A stretch of DNA of 64,000 bases from Pseudomonas putida (GCA_029953615.1 CP124529.1:2508998-2572997), one strand, 5' to 3'; shown: positions 1-10,755, counted from the first letter of the stretch. Numbers and translations are program-made. The notes: generated by a model from the letters alone, not told the origin.

Positions 1-3000
1 GTGACCCTGACCAACAAAGACGGCCTGCCGATCGACAAGCACGGTGCGCTGACCTTTACGCTGAACGATGGCACCACCATCACTGTTCCGGCGAACAGCA
101 CCACCGGCAGCACTACCGTAACGGCGCCGGACAACGTATACACCGGTGCCAACGACCCCGTGATCAAATCGATCGCCTCGGTCAGCGGCACCGACGCCGG
201 CAAGTTCGAGCAGCTGACGCTGGACAAGACCCCCGTCAGCACCACTGTCACTGACGAGCCAGGTACGCCGGGCAATCCAGGTGGCAATAACGAAGGTGAC
301 TTGGTCAAAGTCACCATCACCGCCGACCAGCCTTCGGTGGCCGAGAACGTCAAACCGACCTTCACCGTGCACATCAACCAGGCCCTGGCCCACGATCTGG
401 TCGTGACCCTGAGCAACAATGCCCAGGTCACCATCAAGGCGGGTGAAACCAGCGCAGCGTACGAGCACGCGGCCCAAGGCGATGACGTGTACAAGGATGC
501 GGGCGAAGTCAGCCTGGGCATCAAGTCCGCGCTGGACGCCGATGGCCGTACCTTCGAGAACCTGCAACTGGGTGATGCGGCCAAGGTTCAGGTCACCGAC
601 ACCACCGACGAAGTGGTGGCCAAGCTGACTGCTACTCCTTCGGTTACCGAAGGTGGCGTAATCACCTACACCGTGACCCTGACCAACAAAGACGGTCTGC
701 CGATCGACAAGCACGGCGCGCTGACCTTCACGCTGAACGATGGCACTACCATCACCGTGCCAGCCAATAGCACGACCGGTTCGGCTACTGTCACCGCTCC
801 GGACAACGTCTATGTCGGTGCCAACGACCCCGTGATCAAATCGATCGCCTCGGTCAGCGGCACCGATGTCGGCAAGTTCGAGCAACTGACGCTGGACAAG
901 ACCCCCGTCAGCACCACTGTTACCGACGAACCAGGTACGCCGGGCAACCCAGGCGGCAACAACGAAGGTCAAGGTGAGACACCATCACCGCCGACCAGCC
1001 TTCGGTGGCCGAGAACGTCAAACCGACCTTCACCGTGCACATCAACCAGGCCCTGGCCCACGATCTGGTCGTGACCCTGAGCAACAATGCCCAGGTCACC
1101 ATCAAGGCGGGTGAGACCAGCGCAGCGTACGAGCACGCGGCCCAAGGCGATGACGTGTACAAGGATGCGGGCGAAGTCAGCCTGGGCATCAAGTCCGCGG
1201 TGGACGTCGATGGCCGTACCTTCGAGAACCTGCAACTGGGTGATGCGGCCAAGGTTCAGGTCACCGACACCACCGACGAAGTGGTGGCCAAGCTGACTGC
1301 TACCCCTTCGGTTACCGAAGGCGGCGTAATCACCTACACCGTGACCCTGACCAACAAAGACGGCCTGCCGATCGACAAGCACGGCGCGCTGACTTTCACG
1401 CTGAACGATGGCACTACCATCACCGTGCCAGCCAATAGCACGACCGGTTCGGCTACTGTCACCGCTCCGGACAACGTCTATGTCGGCGCCAACGACCCTG
1501 TGGTCAAATCGATCGCTTCGGTCAGCGGCACCGATGTCGGCAAGTTCGAGCAGCTGACGCTGGACAAGACCCCCGTCAGCACCACTGTCACTGACGAGCC
1601 AGGTACGCCGGGCAATCCAGGTGGCAATAACGAAGGTGACTTGGTCAAAGTCACCATCACCGCCGACCAACCTTCGGTGGCCGAGAACGTCAAGCCGACC
1701 TTCACCGTGCACATCAACCAGGCCCTGGCCCACGATCTGGTCGTGACCCTGAGCAACAATGCCCAGGTCACCATCAAGGCGGGTGAGACCAGCGCAGCGT
1801 ACGAACACGCGGCCCAAGGCGATGACGTCTACAAGGACTCGGGTGAACTCAGCCTGGGCATCAAGTCCGCGGTGGACGTCGATGGCCGATGGCCGTACCT
1901 TCGAGAACCTGCAACTGGGCGATGCGGCCAAGGTTCAGGTCACCGACACCACCGACGAAGTGGTGGCCAAGCTGACCGCCACCCCTTCGGTTACCGAAGG
2001 CGGCGTAATCACCTACACCGTGACCCTGACCAACAAAGACGGTCTGCCGATCGACAAGCACGGCGCGCTGACCTTCACGCTGAACGATGGCACTACCATC
2101 ACCGTGCCAGCCAATAGCACGACCGGTTCGGTCACTGTCACCGCTCCGGACAACGTCTATGTCGGCGCCAACGACCCTGTGATCAAGTCTATCGCTTCGG
2201 TCAGCGGCACCGATGTCGGCAAGTTCGAACAGCTGACGCTGGACAAGACCCCGGTAAGCACCACCGTGACCGATGAGCCAGGCAGCGGCCAGGGCGATGT
2301 CACCACGGTTGGCATCAGCGGTAGTACGTCGCTGACCGAAGGCGAAACCGGCCACTACACGCTGGCCCTGACCAACCCGTCGAAGTCTGAGGTAACCATT
2401 ACCCTCAGCTACAGCGGCACTGCCAAGAATGGCGAGGACTTCACCGGTGTCACCACCGTGAAGATCCCGGCCAACAGCACCGGCACCACCTTCGACATCG
2501 CGACCATCGACGACAAGCTTGTCGAGGGTACCGAGAACTTCACCGTGAAGATCGAAAGTGCCACCGGTGGCAGCTTCGAAAACCTGAAGGTCGACAGCAG
2601 CAATGCCAGCGTGACCACTGCTATCCTCGACAATGACCACTTGCCGGTTTCGCCTGGCGGTGCAGTGTTTGGCGTGGAAGACACCGACTACGTGTTTGCC
2701 TGGGGCGATTTCAAAGTCACCGATGCTGATACCAACACCGGCTTGTCCGTGACCATTACCTCGCTACCGGCTGCGGGTAGCCTGCAGTTCTTCAACGGTA
2801 CAACGTGGGTGAACGTGACCGTTGGCCAGGTGGTCAGCCAGACTGACATTACTGCCAACAACCTCAAGTTCGTTCCGGCGCCCAACCAGTCGGGTGCGGA
2901 CAACTACGGAGGGAATGGCGTAGGTAACCAGCAGGCCGACTACGCGCAGTTCAAGTTCAAGCCGAACGATGGCACCAACCTGGGCAGTGAAGTGACCATG

Positions 3001-5605
3001 AAGGTCGACATCAGCCCGGTTGCCGACAAGCCGACCCTGAGCTTTGGCAGCGCCGAGATCGAGTCCAAAGGCCTGACCAAGGAAGTGTGGACCAGCCTCA
3101 AAGGCCTGGGTACCGACGGTAGTGGCCTTACCGGCGATGCCCTGAAGACGGTCTTTGCCAACTCCGGCAATGCCAACGCCAGCAGCACCACCACCAATGT
3201 GCAGTCCGAGGGCAGCGTCAGTGCTGGTACCGGCTCGAAAACCTCCGGCCTGATCTATCTGGAAGCCGGCAAGACCTACAACTTCAGCGGTACTGCCGAC
3301 GACAGCTTCGTGGTCACCATTGGTGGCAAGACCGTGGTCACCGCCACCTGGGGCGCGGGTGGCCAGGTTTCGGGCAGCTTCACCCCGAACACCAGTGGCT
3401 ACTACCCGATCGAGGTCTATCATGCCAACCAGACTGGGCCAGGCAGCTATGACCTGAACATCCAGGTCGGCTCGGGTGCTGTCACCGACCTGAGCAGCTC
3501 GAACATCAAGATGTACCAGAACGTGACCGAGATGGCCAACGCCGGCCTGGGCGTGTCCGACCTGCACACCGTCAATGGCCAGAGCTACTACGACGGCTAC
3601 AAGCTCAATGAAGGGCCGGAAGGTGGTTCGGTGAAACTGGTCGGTATCTCGACCGCGCTGACCGATACCGACGGTTCCGAGAGCCTGAGCGTATCCCTCA
3701 GCGGTATTCCGAAAGGCACTGTGCTGAGCGATGGCGCAGGCCACACTGTCACGGTCGGCACGGGCCCCGTAGACGTGACCGGCTGGAAACTCAGCAGCCT
3801 GACGCTGACTCCGCCGGCCTACTTCAAAGGTTCGTTCGACATCACGGTCACTTCGGTCGCGACCGAAAGCGTGGGCGGTTCGGCTGTCACCACCGGCAAT
3901 ATTCCGGTGACCGTATACGCCGCGACCTATAAAGCCAGCGTGGGTACTTCGGGCAACGATGCGATGACCGGCAGCGAAGGCAACGACATCATGGTCGCCG
4001 ACGTATCCGGCCTGAACGTGGTGCAAGGCAAGAACTACAACATTGCCTTTATCGTCGACAGCTCGGGCAGCATGAGCGACAAGTCGCTTTCCGATGCGAA
4101 GACCCAGCTCGCCTCGGTGTTCAATACGCTCAAGGCCAGCCTGGGTTCGGACACGTCGGGCACGGTCAACATCTTCCTGGTCGACTTCGACACCCAGGTC
4201 AAGCAGAACGTGGCGGTGAACCTTGCCGACCCGAATGCCCTGAGCAAGCTGCAGTCCGTGTTGAACTCCATGGCGAGCGGCGGCGGTACCAACTACGAAG
4301 ACGTGTTCAAGGCCACCGCCAACTTCTTCAAGAGCACCATGGCCAGCGGTAATGCCAATGCCGAGAACCTGACCTACTTCATCACCGACGGCAAGCCGAC
4401 CTACTACCAGAGCGGGGAGAGCACCAATCCGCGGCTGTGGACCAACGGCAAGTACCTGGATGACGTGGTCAACGTCAACAACTACAAGCTTGGCGACACT
4501 TTCAGCGTTTGGGCCGACGCCACTCACAAAGTCGAGATCAGCAGCAGTGGCTCGGTCAAGGTGCTGACCTACGGCGAGAACAAGCGCGGTGAATTGGTGC
4601 TGCAGTCCACCAGCACCGTCGGAACCCTGCATGCCCAGGGCGACGGCACCTACGAGTTCTCCAGCCTGGACGGTTCGGGCTACGGTGAGTACTGGAACTA
4701 CCAGGAGTCGGCAGCAGGCACTACCGCCAGCTTCAACCTGCTCGGTGGCACCAATGGCGTGAGTAAAGTGCAGGCGATTGGCTTGAACAGCGATGTCACG
4801 CTGAACGATCTGAAACCGTACGACTCTGCTGGCAAGCCCCAGGCAGGCATTGACCCGTCCGACCTGGCCAAGGCGATTCTCGGCCATTCCGAGGCGACCT
4901 TGCCGGGCGCTGACAGCCTTGATGGCGGCAACGGCAACGACATCATCTTTGGCCGACCTGATCACCCTCAACGGTGTCGTCAGCGAAGGCTACCAAGCGC
5001 TGCAGACCTATGTGGCACAGAAGAGTGGCGTCGAAGCCAGTGCCATTACCACCAGCAATGTCCACCAGTACATTACCGAGCACTACAACGAGTTCGATAT
5101 TTCCGGTGCCAACGACGGCCACGACTTCCTGTCGGGCGGCAATGGCAATGACATCCTCTTTGGTCAGGGGGGTAACGACACGCTGGATGGTGGCAAAGGT
5201 AACGACATCCTGCTGGGCGGTACCGGCAACGACACCCTCATCGGAGGCCAGGGTAACGATATCCTGATCGGCGGAAGCGGTGCCGACACCTTCGTGTGGA
5301 AGGCTGGTGACATCGGCAACGATGTGATCAAGGACTTCAAGGTGGCCGAGGGTGACCGCATCGACCTGAAGGACCTGCTGCAGGGCGAGAAGGGCAGCAC
5401 CATCGACAACTACCTGAAGCTCACCACGGTGGACGGTACGACGACGCTGCAGGTCAGCAGCGAAGGCAAGCTCAACGCTGCCGGTGGTATCGCCAACGCC
5501 GACGTGACCATCAAGCTGGAAGGGGTGAACTGGTCCAATACCACGATCAACTCGTTGATCAGCGGTGCTGACCCGACCATCATCATCCACAACAAGGACA
5601 GCTGA
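1..5605 (+). CDS. lapA: LapA-like giant RTX adhesin, 3' part (5' end outside window, three frame breaks)
   Basis: This is the C-terminal part of a surface adhesin secreted by a type I system and used for biofilm attachment; the gene begins before the window. Positions 1-2280 hold Ig-like repeats in 672-bp (224-aa) units: the same codons recur at 1, 673, 1341 and 2020. Then come a Calx-beta-like domain (about 2300-2640), a PA14/lectin-like region (about 3050-3500), a von Willebrand A domain (4036 on, MIDAS motif DSSGS), RTX nonapeptides (GGNGNDIIFG at 4921-4950 and a block at 5135-5290) and a C-terminal secretion signal ending IIHNKDS. Three breaks interrupt the frame: a missing C near 980, a 7-bp tandem duplication (GATGGCC twice, 1881-1894) and an extra C at 4953-4954. 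All read through cleanly when corrected, so sequencing or assembly error in a repetitive gene is likely. The symbol is by family resemblance and locus context. Confidence 0.88.
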
Positions 5606-5614
5606 TGCGCTAGC

Positions 5615-5631
5615 GGGCTGCCCTGCAGCCC
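5615..5631 (+). terminator. Hairpin just after the adhesin stop
   Basis: Perfect 7-bp stem GGGCTGC/GCAGCCC with a CCT loop, ten bases after the adhesin stop codon. There is no T-run, so it may stabilise the mRNA end rather than terminate transcription. Confidence 0.4.
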
Positions 5632-5718
5632 GATCGCCGGCAAACCAGCTCCTACAGGGGCTGTGCAGCTCTCTAGAGTTGTGCGGTTCCTGTGGCAGCT
5701 GGCTTGCCGGCGATTGGC
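5632..5718. repeat. REP pair (type A, GCCGGCAA core)
   Basis: Inverted pair of P. putida REP elements: ATCGCCGGCAAACCAGCTCC on the left and its inverted partner AGCTGGCTTGCCGGCGAT on the right. It lies between the adhesin and the next gene. Confidence 0.8.
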
Positions 5719-5849
5719 CGCTCAGCGGCCACAGCTCTTTCCTGACATCCTGCGACAGCGCATACTCTGGCGCCGGGCCTGCGTGCCCGGCGATCTTTGC
5801 CTATGCTGCTGTCTACCACCAAGGAACCAACGTGACGAGGGACACCGCC

Positions 5850-6191
5850 ATGTTCTACGTGCAACGCGATGCCGCCGGCCAGTTGCGGCGGGTAGAAGCG
5901 GCCGCTTTCGACGAGTTCACCGAAATGCTTCCTGCCGACCATGCCGATATCCAGGAATGGTTTGCCGATGACGTCGTGGAAAACAGCCTCAACCAGCTGA
6001 AGCAAAGCGACCTGGACATGATCCGCGTGCTCGAGGACCTGATCGATGTGCTGACCGCCAAGGGGGTGTTCAATATCACCGACCTGCCCGCTGGCGCGCA
6101 GGCCAAGCTGCTCAACCGCTCCAAGGCGCGCAAGGCGCTCAGCAGCCTGACCAACCTCATCGAAGAAGAGGAGCAGGGCGGCTTGATCTGA
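5850..6191 (+). CDS. Conserved Pseudomonas hypothetical protein, 113 aa
   Basis: A small acidic soluble protein starting MFYVQRDAAG, with no signal peptide and no membrane segment. It is largely helical, with a Leu/Ile-rich centre (residues about 45-75) and an acidic end (IEEEEQGGLI). I recall homologues next to lapA in other P. putida genomes, often labelled hypothetical or misnamed tryptophan synthase beta; nothing in the sequence supports that enzyme. The ATG at 5850 has GAGGG about 8 bases upstream; an in-frame GTG at 5832 is less likely. Function unknown. Confidence 0.75.
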   Translation: MFYVQRDAAGQLRRVEAAAFDEFTEMLPADHADIQEWFADDVVENSLNQLKQSDLDMIRVLEDLIDVLTAKGVFNITDLPAGAQAKLLNRSKARKALSSLTNLIEEEEQGGLI

Positions 6192-6220
6192 TCATCGGCG
6201 AGCAAATCCCGGTGCTATGG

Positions 6221-6266
6221 TTATTCCGTATAGGTATTTAAATTATTGTGCTTATGACTTTATAGT
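6221..6266 (+). promoter_or_regulatory. AT-rich control element upstream of the dioxygenase-ABC operon
   Basis: An AT-rich island in otherwise GC-rich DNA begins TTATTCCGTATAGG and contains TATAGT at 6261-6266, a possible -10 box without a good -35. Related ATTCC-containing AT-rich elements occur upstream of atsB and sftP in this window. A CysB-type or other sulfur-starvation activator site is inferred from this sharing. A leader of about 120 bases with a small CACGGG/CCCGTG hairpin follows before the start codon. Confidence 0.4.
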
Positions 6267-6388
6267 CACTTCCACTGCGTACCCGTCGACCAATCGATGC
6301 GCCGCACGACTTGAACCCACACGGGAAATCCCCGTGCGTTTCTGATCGTTGCGCGCCGTTGAAGTCGCGCACTGCGTGGGAGTGAACA

Positions 6389-7288
6389 ATGTCAGCCGCC
6401 TCGAACGCCTTGTCGATCATCGACAGCGCCCAGCCGCAACACTTTGAAATCCGCCCGTTCTCCGGTGCCGTAGGCGCCGAGATTGTCGGCCTGGACCTGG
6501 CCAGGCCGGTCAACGCCGAGGATTTCGCCCGTATCCATCGCGCCCACCTCGACCACCACGTGCTGGTGTTCCGCGACCAGCGCATCAGCCCTGACCAGCA
6601 GATCGCTTTCAGCCGCCGGTTTGGTCCATTGCAGATCCATGTGCTCAAGCAGTTCCTGCTCGCCGGCCATCCCGAAATCCTGATCGTTTCCAACATCATC
6701 GAAAACGGCCAGAACATCGGCTTGGGCGATGCCGGCAAGTTCTGGCACTCGGACCTGTCGTACAAGCAACTGCCCAGCCTCGGCTCCATGCTGCATGCCC
6801 AGGAATTGCCCGGCGAGGGCGGCGATACCCTGTTCGCCGACATGCACAAAGCCTGGGATGCCGTACCCGAGGCCCTGCGCAAGGTAGTCGAGGGCCGCAG
6901 TGCTGCGCACTCCTACACCGCCCGTTACGCCGAGACCAAGTTCGAAGGCAACTGGCGCCCGACCCTGACCGCCGAACAACTGGCACAGGTCCAGGAAGTC
7001 ATCCACCCGGTGGTTCGTACCCACCCGGAAAACGGCCGCAAGGCGCTGTTCGTCAGCGAGGGCTTCACCACCCGCATCGTCGGCCTGCCGGACGATGAAA
7101 GCCGCGACGTGCTGCAACAGCTGTACGCCTTGAGCGTGCTGCAACAGAACATCTACCGCCACCAGTGGCAGCCCCACGACCTGGTGTTCTGGGACAACCG
7201 CTCGCTGATCCACCTGGCCACCGGTTGCCCCGCACACCTGCGACGCAAGCTCTACCGCACCACCATCCAGGGCGATGCCCCGTTCTGA
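6389..7288 (+). CDS. TauD/TfdA-family Fe(II)/2-oxoglutarate dioxygenase
   Basis: A 299-aa cytoplasmic non-heme iron oxygenase of the TauD/AtsK/TfdA family. Such enzymes hydroxylate the carbon next to sulfur or oxygen in sulfonates or sulfate esters, releasing sulfite or sulfate. The facial triad is visible: H120-x-D122 (in FWHSDLSYK) and H275 (in RSLIHLATGC), with R290 as the likely 2-oxoglutarate anchor. It is the first gene of a tight operon with an ABC importer of the taurine/sulfonate type (19 bases to the next gene), so it probably processes the imported compound. The substrate cannot be told from sequence: it is clearly a different member from the AtsK-like protein at 54090, so alkylsulfonate, taurine or another organosulfur compound are all possible. 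GGGAG lies about 6 bases before the ATG. Confidence 0.88.
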   Translation: MSAASNALSIIDSAQPQHFEIRPFSGAVGAEIVGLDLARPVNAEDFARIHRAHLDHHVLVFRDQRISPDQQIAFSRRFGPLQIHVLKQFLLAGHPEILIVSNIIENGQNIGLGDAGKFWHSDLSYKQLPSLGSMLHAQELPGEGGDTLFADMHKAWDAVPEALRKVVEGRSAAHSYTARYAETKFEGNWRPTLTAEQLAQVQEVIHPVVRTHPENGRKALFVSEGFTTRIVGLPDDESRDVLQQLYALSVLQQNIYRHQWQPHDLVFWDNRSLIHLATGCPAHLRRKLYRTTIQGDAPF

Positions 7289-7306
7289 CGACTGAGGAAA
7301 CCCATC

Positions 7307-8327
7307 ATGCGTAAATCCATCAGCCGCCTGGCGGCAAGCATCGGCCTGGGCGCAAGCCTGGTCGTCGGTAGCCTGGCAGCCCCCGCCGCGGCGCAGGCAG
7401 AAGGCAAGATCCGTATTGCCGAGCAGTTCGGCATCGTCTACCTGCTGCTGAACGTAGTGCGTGACCAGCATCTGATCGAAAAACATGGCAAGGAGCAGGG
7501 CATCGACATCGAAGTCGATTGGGCCCAGCTGTCGGGTGGTTCGGCCATCAACGACGCACTGCTGTCCGGTTCGGTGGACATCGCCGGCGCTGGTGTCGGC
7601 CCATTGTTGACCGTGTGGGACCGCACCAAGGGCCGACAGAACGTCAAGGCCGTCGCCTCGCTGGGCAACTTCCCGTACTACCTGGTCAGCAGCAACCCCA
7701 ACGTGAAGACCATTGCCGACCTCTCCGACAAAGACCGCATCGCCGTACCGGCGGTAGGCGTTTCGGTGCAGTCGCGCTTCCTGCAGTACGCCGCCGCCCA
7801 GCAGTGGGGCGACAAGGAATACAACCGTCTCGACAAGTACACCCTGGCCGTGCCGCACCCGGATGCCACTGCCGCACTTTTGGCCGGCGGCACCGAGCTG
7901 AACGGGCACTTCTCCAACCCGCCGTTCCAGGACCAGGTGCTGGCCAACAAGAACCGTGCACGTGGTGCTCGACAGCTACGACCTGCTCGGCCCCAACTCG
8001 CCGACCTTGCTGTTCGCCACCGAGAAATTCCGCAAGGACAACCCCAAGACCTACAAGGCCTTCGTCGATGCGCTGACCGAAGCTGCGGACTTCGCCCAGA
8101 AGGACAAGGCGGCTGCCGCCGACACCTACATCCGCGTGACCAAGGCCAAGATCGACCGCGACACGTTGATCAAGCTGATCGACAACCCGCAGTACGAATT
8201 CACCGTCACGCCAAAGAATACCTACAAGCTGGCCGACTTCCTCTATCGGGTAGGCGCCATCAAGCACAAGCCGGAATCGTGGAAGGACTATTTCTTCCAG
8301 GATGAACGCCCGCTGCAGGGGAGCTGA
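7307..8327 (+). CDS. Sulfonate/taurine-type ABC transporter substrate-binding protein (one frame break)
   Basis: A periplasmic binding protein of the SsuA/TauA/NrtA family, 339 aa after correction. The N-terminus MRKSISRLAASIGLGAS...AAAQA is a typical Sec signal peptide. The mature part begins EGKIRIAEQFGIVYLLLNVV and keeps the family's SGGSAINDALLSGSVDIAGAG segment. The frame breaks at 7954-7955, where AACCGTG is read instead of AACGTG; removing one C joins ...VLANKN to VHVVLDSYDLLGPNS and the protein then runs to ERPLQGS. One extra base in a conserved gene whose operon partners are intact suggests a sequencing error. It is followed after 6 bases by the ATPase. Confidence 0.85.
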
Positions 8328-8333
8328 CCGATC

Positions 8334-9197
8334 ATGACCGCCCCATTGCCAGGCCACACGGCCAGCAACCTGAGCCGTGTCGCAACGCCACCTTTGCTCA
8401 AGGTGGCTAACCTCAGCCTCGAATATCGCACCGCGCAGCGCGTGGTGCGGGCCACTCACCAGGTCAGCTTCGAAGTCGACCGTGCCGACCGCTTCGTGCT
8501 GCTCGGCCCCTCCGGCTGCGGCAAGTCCACCTTGCTCAAGGCCGTGGCCGGGTTCATCTCGCCCCAGGAAGGGCAGATTCTGCTGCAGGGCCAGCCGGTC
8601 AGCGGCCCAGGCCCCGACCGCATCGTGGTGTTCCAGGAGTTCGACCAGCTGCCGCCGTGGAAGACGGTGAAGCAGAACGTCATGTTCCCTCTTTTGGTGT
8701 CGGGCCAGCTGAAGCGCGCCGAGGCCGAAGAGCGAGCATTACACTACCTGGAAAAAGTCGGCCTGGCGGCCTTCGCCGATGCTTACCCGCACACCCTGTC
8801 GGGCGGTATGAAGGCGCGCGTGGCGATCGCTCGTGCCCTGGCAACGCAGCCGAAGATCCTGCTGATGGACGAACCGTTCGCCGCCCTGGACGCGCTGACC
8901 CGGCGCAAGATGCAGGAAGAGCTGCTGCTGCTGTGGGAAGAGGTGCGCTTTACCCTGCTGTTCGTTACTCACTCCATCGAAGAAGCGCTGGTGGTCGGCA
9001 ACCGCATCCTGCTGCTGTCGCCACACCCGGGGCGGGTGCGTGCCGAAGTGCACAGCCACCAGTACGACCTGGGCAGCCTGGGTGGCAGCGACTTCCAGGC
9101 CAGTGCCCGGCGCATCCATCGTTTGCTGTTCGATGAGGCAGATGCGCCTGAACAGCCCGACGATCTTGGTTTCAACGATATCCGCATCGCCTACTGA
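8334..9197 (+). CDS. Sulfonate/taurine-type ABC transporter ATP-binding protein
   Basis: A 287-aa ABC ATPase of the SsuB/TauB/NrtD branch that powers import by the adjacent permease. Walker A is GPSGCGKST (about residues 58-66), the signature is LSGGMKAR, Walker B is ILLMDEPFA and the switch histidine is in FVTHSIEEAL. The C-terminal 40 residues are specific to this subfamily. The signature has Lys-Ala instead of the usual QQR, a mild oddity. It lies between the binding protein and the permease with short gaps, so all four genes from 6389 are probably co-transcribed. Confidence 0.9.
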   Translation: MTAPLPGHTASNLSRVATPPLLKVANLSLEYRTAQRVVRATHQVSFEVDRADRFVLLGPSGCGKSTLLKAVAGFISPQEGQILLQGQPVSGPGPDRIVVFQEFDQLPPWKTVKQNVMFPLLVSGQLKRAEAEERALHYLEKVGLAAFADAYPHTLSGGMKARVAIARALATQPKILLMDEPFAALDALTRRKMQEELLLLWEEVRFTLLFVTHSIEEALVVGNRILLLSPHPGRVRAEVHSHQYDLGSLGGSDFQASARRIHRLLFDEADAPEQPDDLGFNDIRIAY

Positions 9198-9212
9198 CAG
9201 GAGCTTCAGCCC

Positions 9213-10076
9213 ATGACCACTACACCTGTACGCCAGGAATACGAGGTGCAGCTGGAGCCCCTGCTCAGTGTGCCCGTGGAGCGCAACCTGCCGTTGGCTC
9301 AGCGCCTGTGGCAGCACGGCTGGCTGCGCAAGGCGGTCATCCTGCTGGTAATCGCCGCGCTGTGGGAGGCCATCGCCCGTTACCAGGGCAACGATCTGCT
9401 GCTACCGACCTTCCTGCAGACGGCCACGGCGCTGTGGGACGGCCTGGTCAGCGGTGAGTTGCCGGCCAAGGTTGGCGTGTCGCTGGTGATTCTGCTCAAG
9501 GGTTATTTGCTGGGGATCATCCTGGCGTTCGGCCTCACCAGCCTGGCGGTGTCGACCCAGCTTGGGCGCGATCTGCTGGGCACCTTGACCTCGATGTTCA
9601 ACCCGTTGCCGGCGATTGCCCTGTTGCCCTTGGCCTTGCTGTGGTTCGGGTTGGGTGACAACAGCCTGATCTTCGTGCTGGTGCACTCGGTGCTCTGGGC
9701 GTTGGCGCTGAACACCTATGGGGGCTTTCTCGGGGTGTCCGAGACCCTGCGCATGGCGGGACGCAACTACGGCCTGAAGGGGCTGCGGCTGGTGCTGCAT
9801 ATCCTTGTCCCCGCAGCGCTACCGTCGATCCTGTCGGGGCTGAAGATCGGCTGGGCGTTCGCCTGGCGCACACTGATCGCTGCCGAACTGGTGTTCGGGG
9901 CCAGCAGTGGCAAAGGCGGGCTGGGCTGGTACATCTTCCAGAACCGCAACGAGCTGTACACCGACAAGGTGTTTGCCGGGTTGGCGGTAGTGATCCTGAT
10001 CGGCTTGCTGGTGGAAGGGCTGGTGTTCAATACGCTGGAGCGGCTGACAGTGCGGCGCTGGGGGATGCAGCGCTAG
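9213..10076 (+). CDS. Sulfonate/taurine-type ABC transporter permease
   Basis: A 287-aa inner-membrane protein of the BPD_transp_1 (SsuC/TauC) family with about six membrane segments from residue 40 on. The EAA-type loop that contacts the ATPase is visible as GLKGLRLVLHILVPAALPSI. Usual length for the family is 250-290 aa. It has GACAGGAG before its ATG and is the last gene of the operon; a REP pair follows within about 15 bases. Confidence 0.9.
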   Translation: MTTTPVRQEYEVQLEPLLSVPVERNLPLAQRLWQHGWLRKAVILLVIAALWEAIARYQGNDLLLPTFLQTATALWDGLVSGELPAKVGVSLVILLKGYLLGIILAFGLTSLAVSTQLGRDLLGTLTSMFNPLPAIALLPLALLWFGLGDNSLIFVLVHSVLWALALNTYGGFLGVSETLRMAGRNYGLKGLRLVLHILVPAALPSILSGLKIGWAFAWRTLIAAELVFGASSGKGGLGWYIFQNRNELYTDKVFAGLAVVILIGLLVEGLVFNTLERLTVRRWGMQR

Positions 10077-10088
10077 GCAGTAAGCCTG

Positions 10089-10192
10089 TACCGGCCTCTT
10101 CGCGGGCTTGCCCGCCCGCACAGGTACTGCACCGCTCTCAAGGTCGATGGGGATCCTGTGGGAGCGGGCAAGCCCGCGAAGAGGCCGGCACA
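10089..10192. repeat. REP pair (type B, CGCGGGCTTGCCCGC core)
   Basis: Two REP elements in inverted orientation: CTTCGCGGGCTTGCCCGC on the left and GCGGGCAAGCCCGCGAAG on the right, with about 40 bases between. It separates the convergent permease and regulator genes. Confidence 0.85.
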
Positions 10193-10194
10193 GG

Positions 10195-10755
10195 CTATGG
10201 ATTCTGGTACTGAGCCGCCGCATTGCTGAGAGTCTTGCCAATCTCCTCGCGCAATCCGCCAGGCTGCTCTACCACCACCCCATCACCATGGCTCAACAGC
10301 CACCAGCGCAGCGGCCAGCCGTCGCTCACCGTGGCCCGCAACCGATGCCCCTGCTCCAGCGCCGTCAGTTGCATGTCACTGCTCAACGGTGCATCCCGCA
10401 ACTGCCGCGCCAGCGCATCGCTGATCCGCGCCACCAGCACCACCCCCTCACCGCGGGCCGGTTGCAAGGCATCGCCACGCAGGTACGTCAGCAGGTCGAA
10501 ATTGCCGCGCAACTCACCCACGGCGCTTGCCGACCAGTGCCAGCCAAACGGGATGCTCTTGTCATTGCGCTCCAGCGGAAAGATCAGCGACAGCTCATTG
10601 AGATCGCGCTCGACAGTGCGTTTGCTGACAGTGAAGCCCACGTCACGCAGGCGCCAGACCAGCTCGGCGCTGGTGATGCCTGGGGAACGGCTGGGCAGCT
10701 GGCGCAGCAGCGCCCACTGCCGGCTGAGGGTGGCGCGAGTGGTGGCGAACGGCAA
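10195..10755 (-). CDS. Compact HTH regulator with a WCX-like C-terminus but no WYL domain
   Basis: A predicted DNA-binding regulator of 186 aa from a TTG start. The N-terminal 60 residues look like the winged helix of YafY/DeoR-type WYL regulators (GITSAELVWRLRDVGFTVSK followed by RTVERDLNELS). The C-terminus (LRATVSDGWPLRWWLLSHG, then VVEQPGGLREEIGK) resembles the WCX dimerisation domain. The central WYL ligand domain of ordinary 310-330 aa relatives seems absent. The TTG at 10753-10755 is preferred because AAGGA lies 9 bases upstream; a GTG at 10822-10824 would add 23 residues but lacks a good ribosome site. It is divergent from the SEL1 gene. Target unknown. Confidence 0.65.
   Translation of the reverse strand: MPFATTRATLSRQWALLRQLPSRSPGITSAELVWRLRDVGFTVSKRTVERDLNELSLIFPLERNDKSIPFGWHWSASAVGELRGNFDLLTYLRGDALQPARGEGVVLVARISDALARQLRDAPLSSDMQLTALEQGHRLRATVSDGWPLRWWLLSHGDGVVVEQPGGLREEIGKTLSNAAAQYQNP

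Noticed and set aside
2764..4971. 735-codon open frame antisense to the adhesin
   Set aside because: It is the mirror of a GC-rich, strongly codon-biased gene; its translation has no recognisable domain and no ribosome site, whereas the plus strand encodes vWA and RTX motifs.
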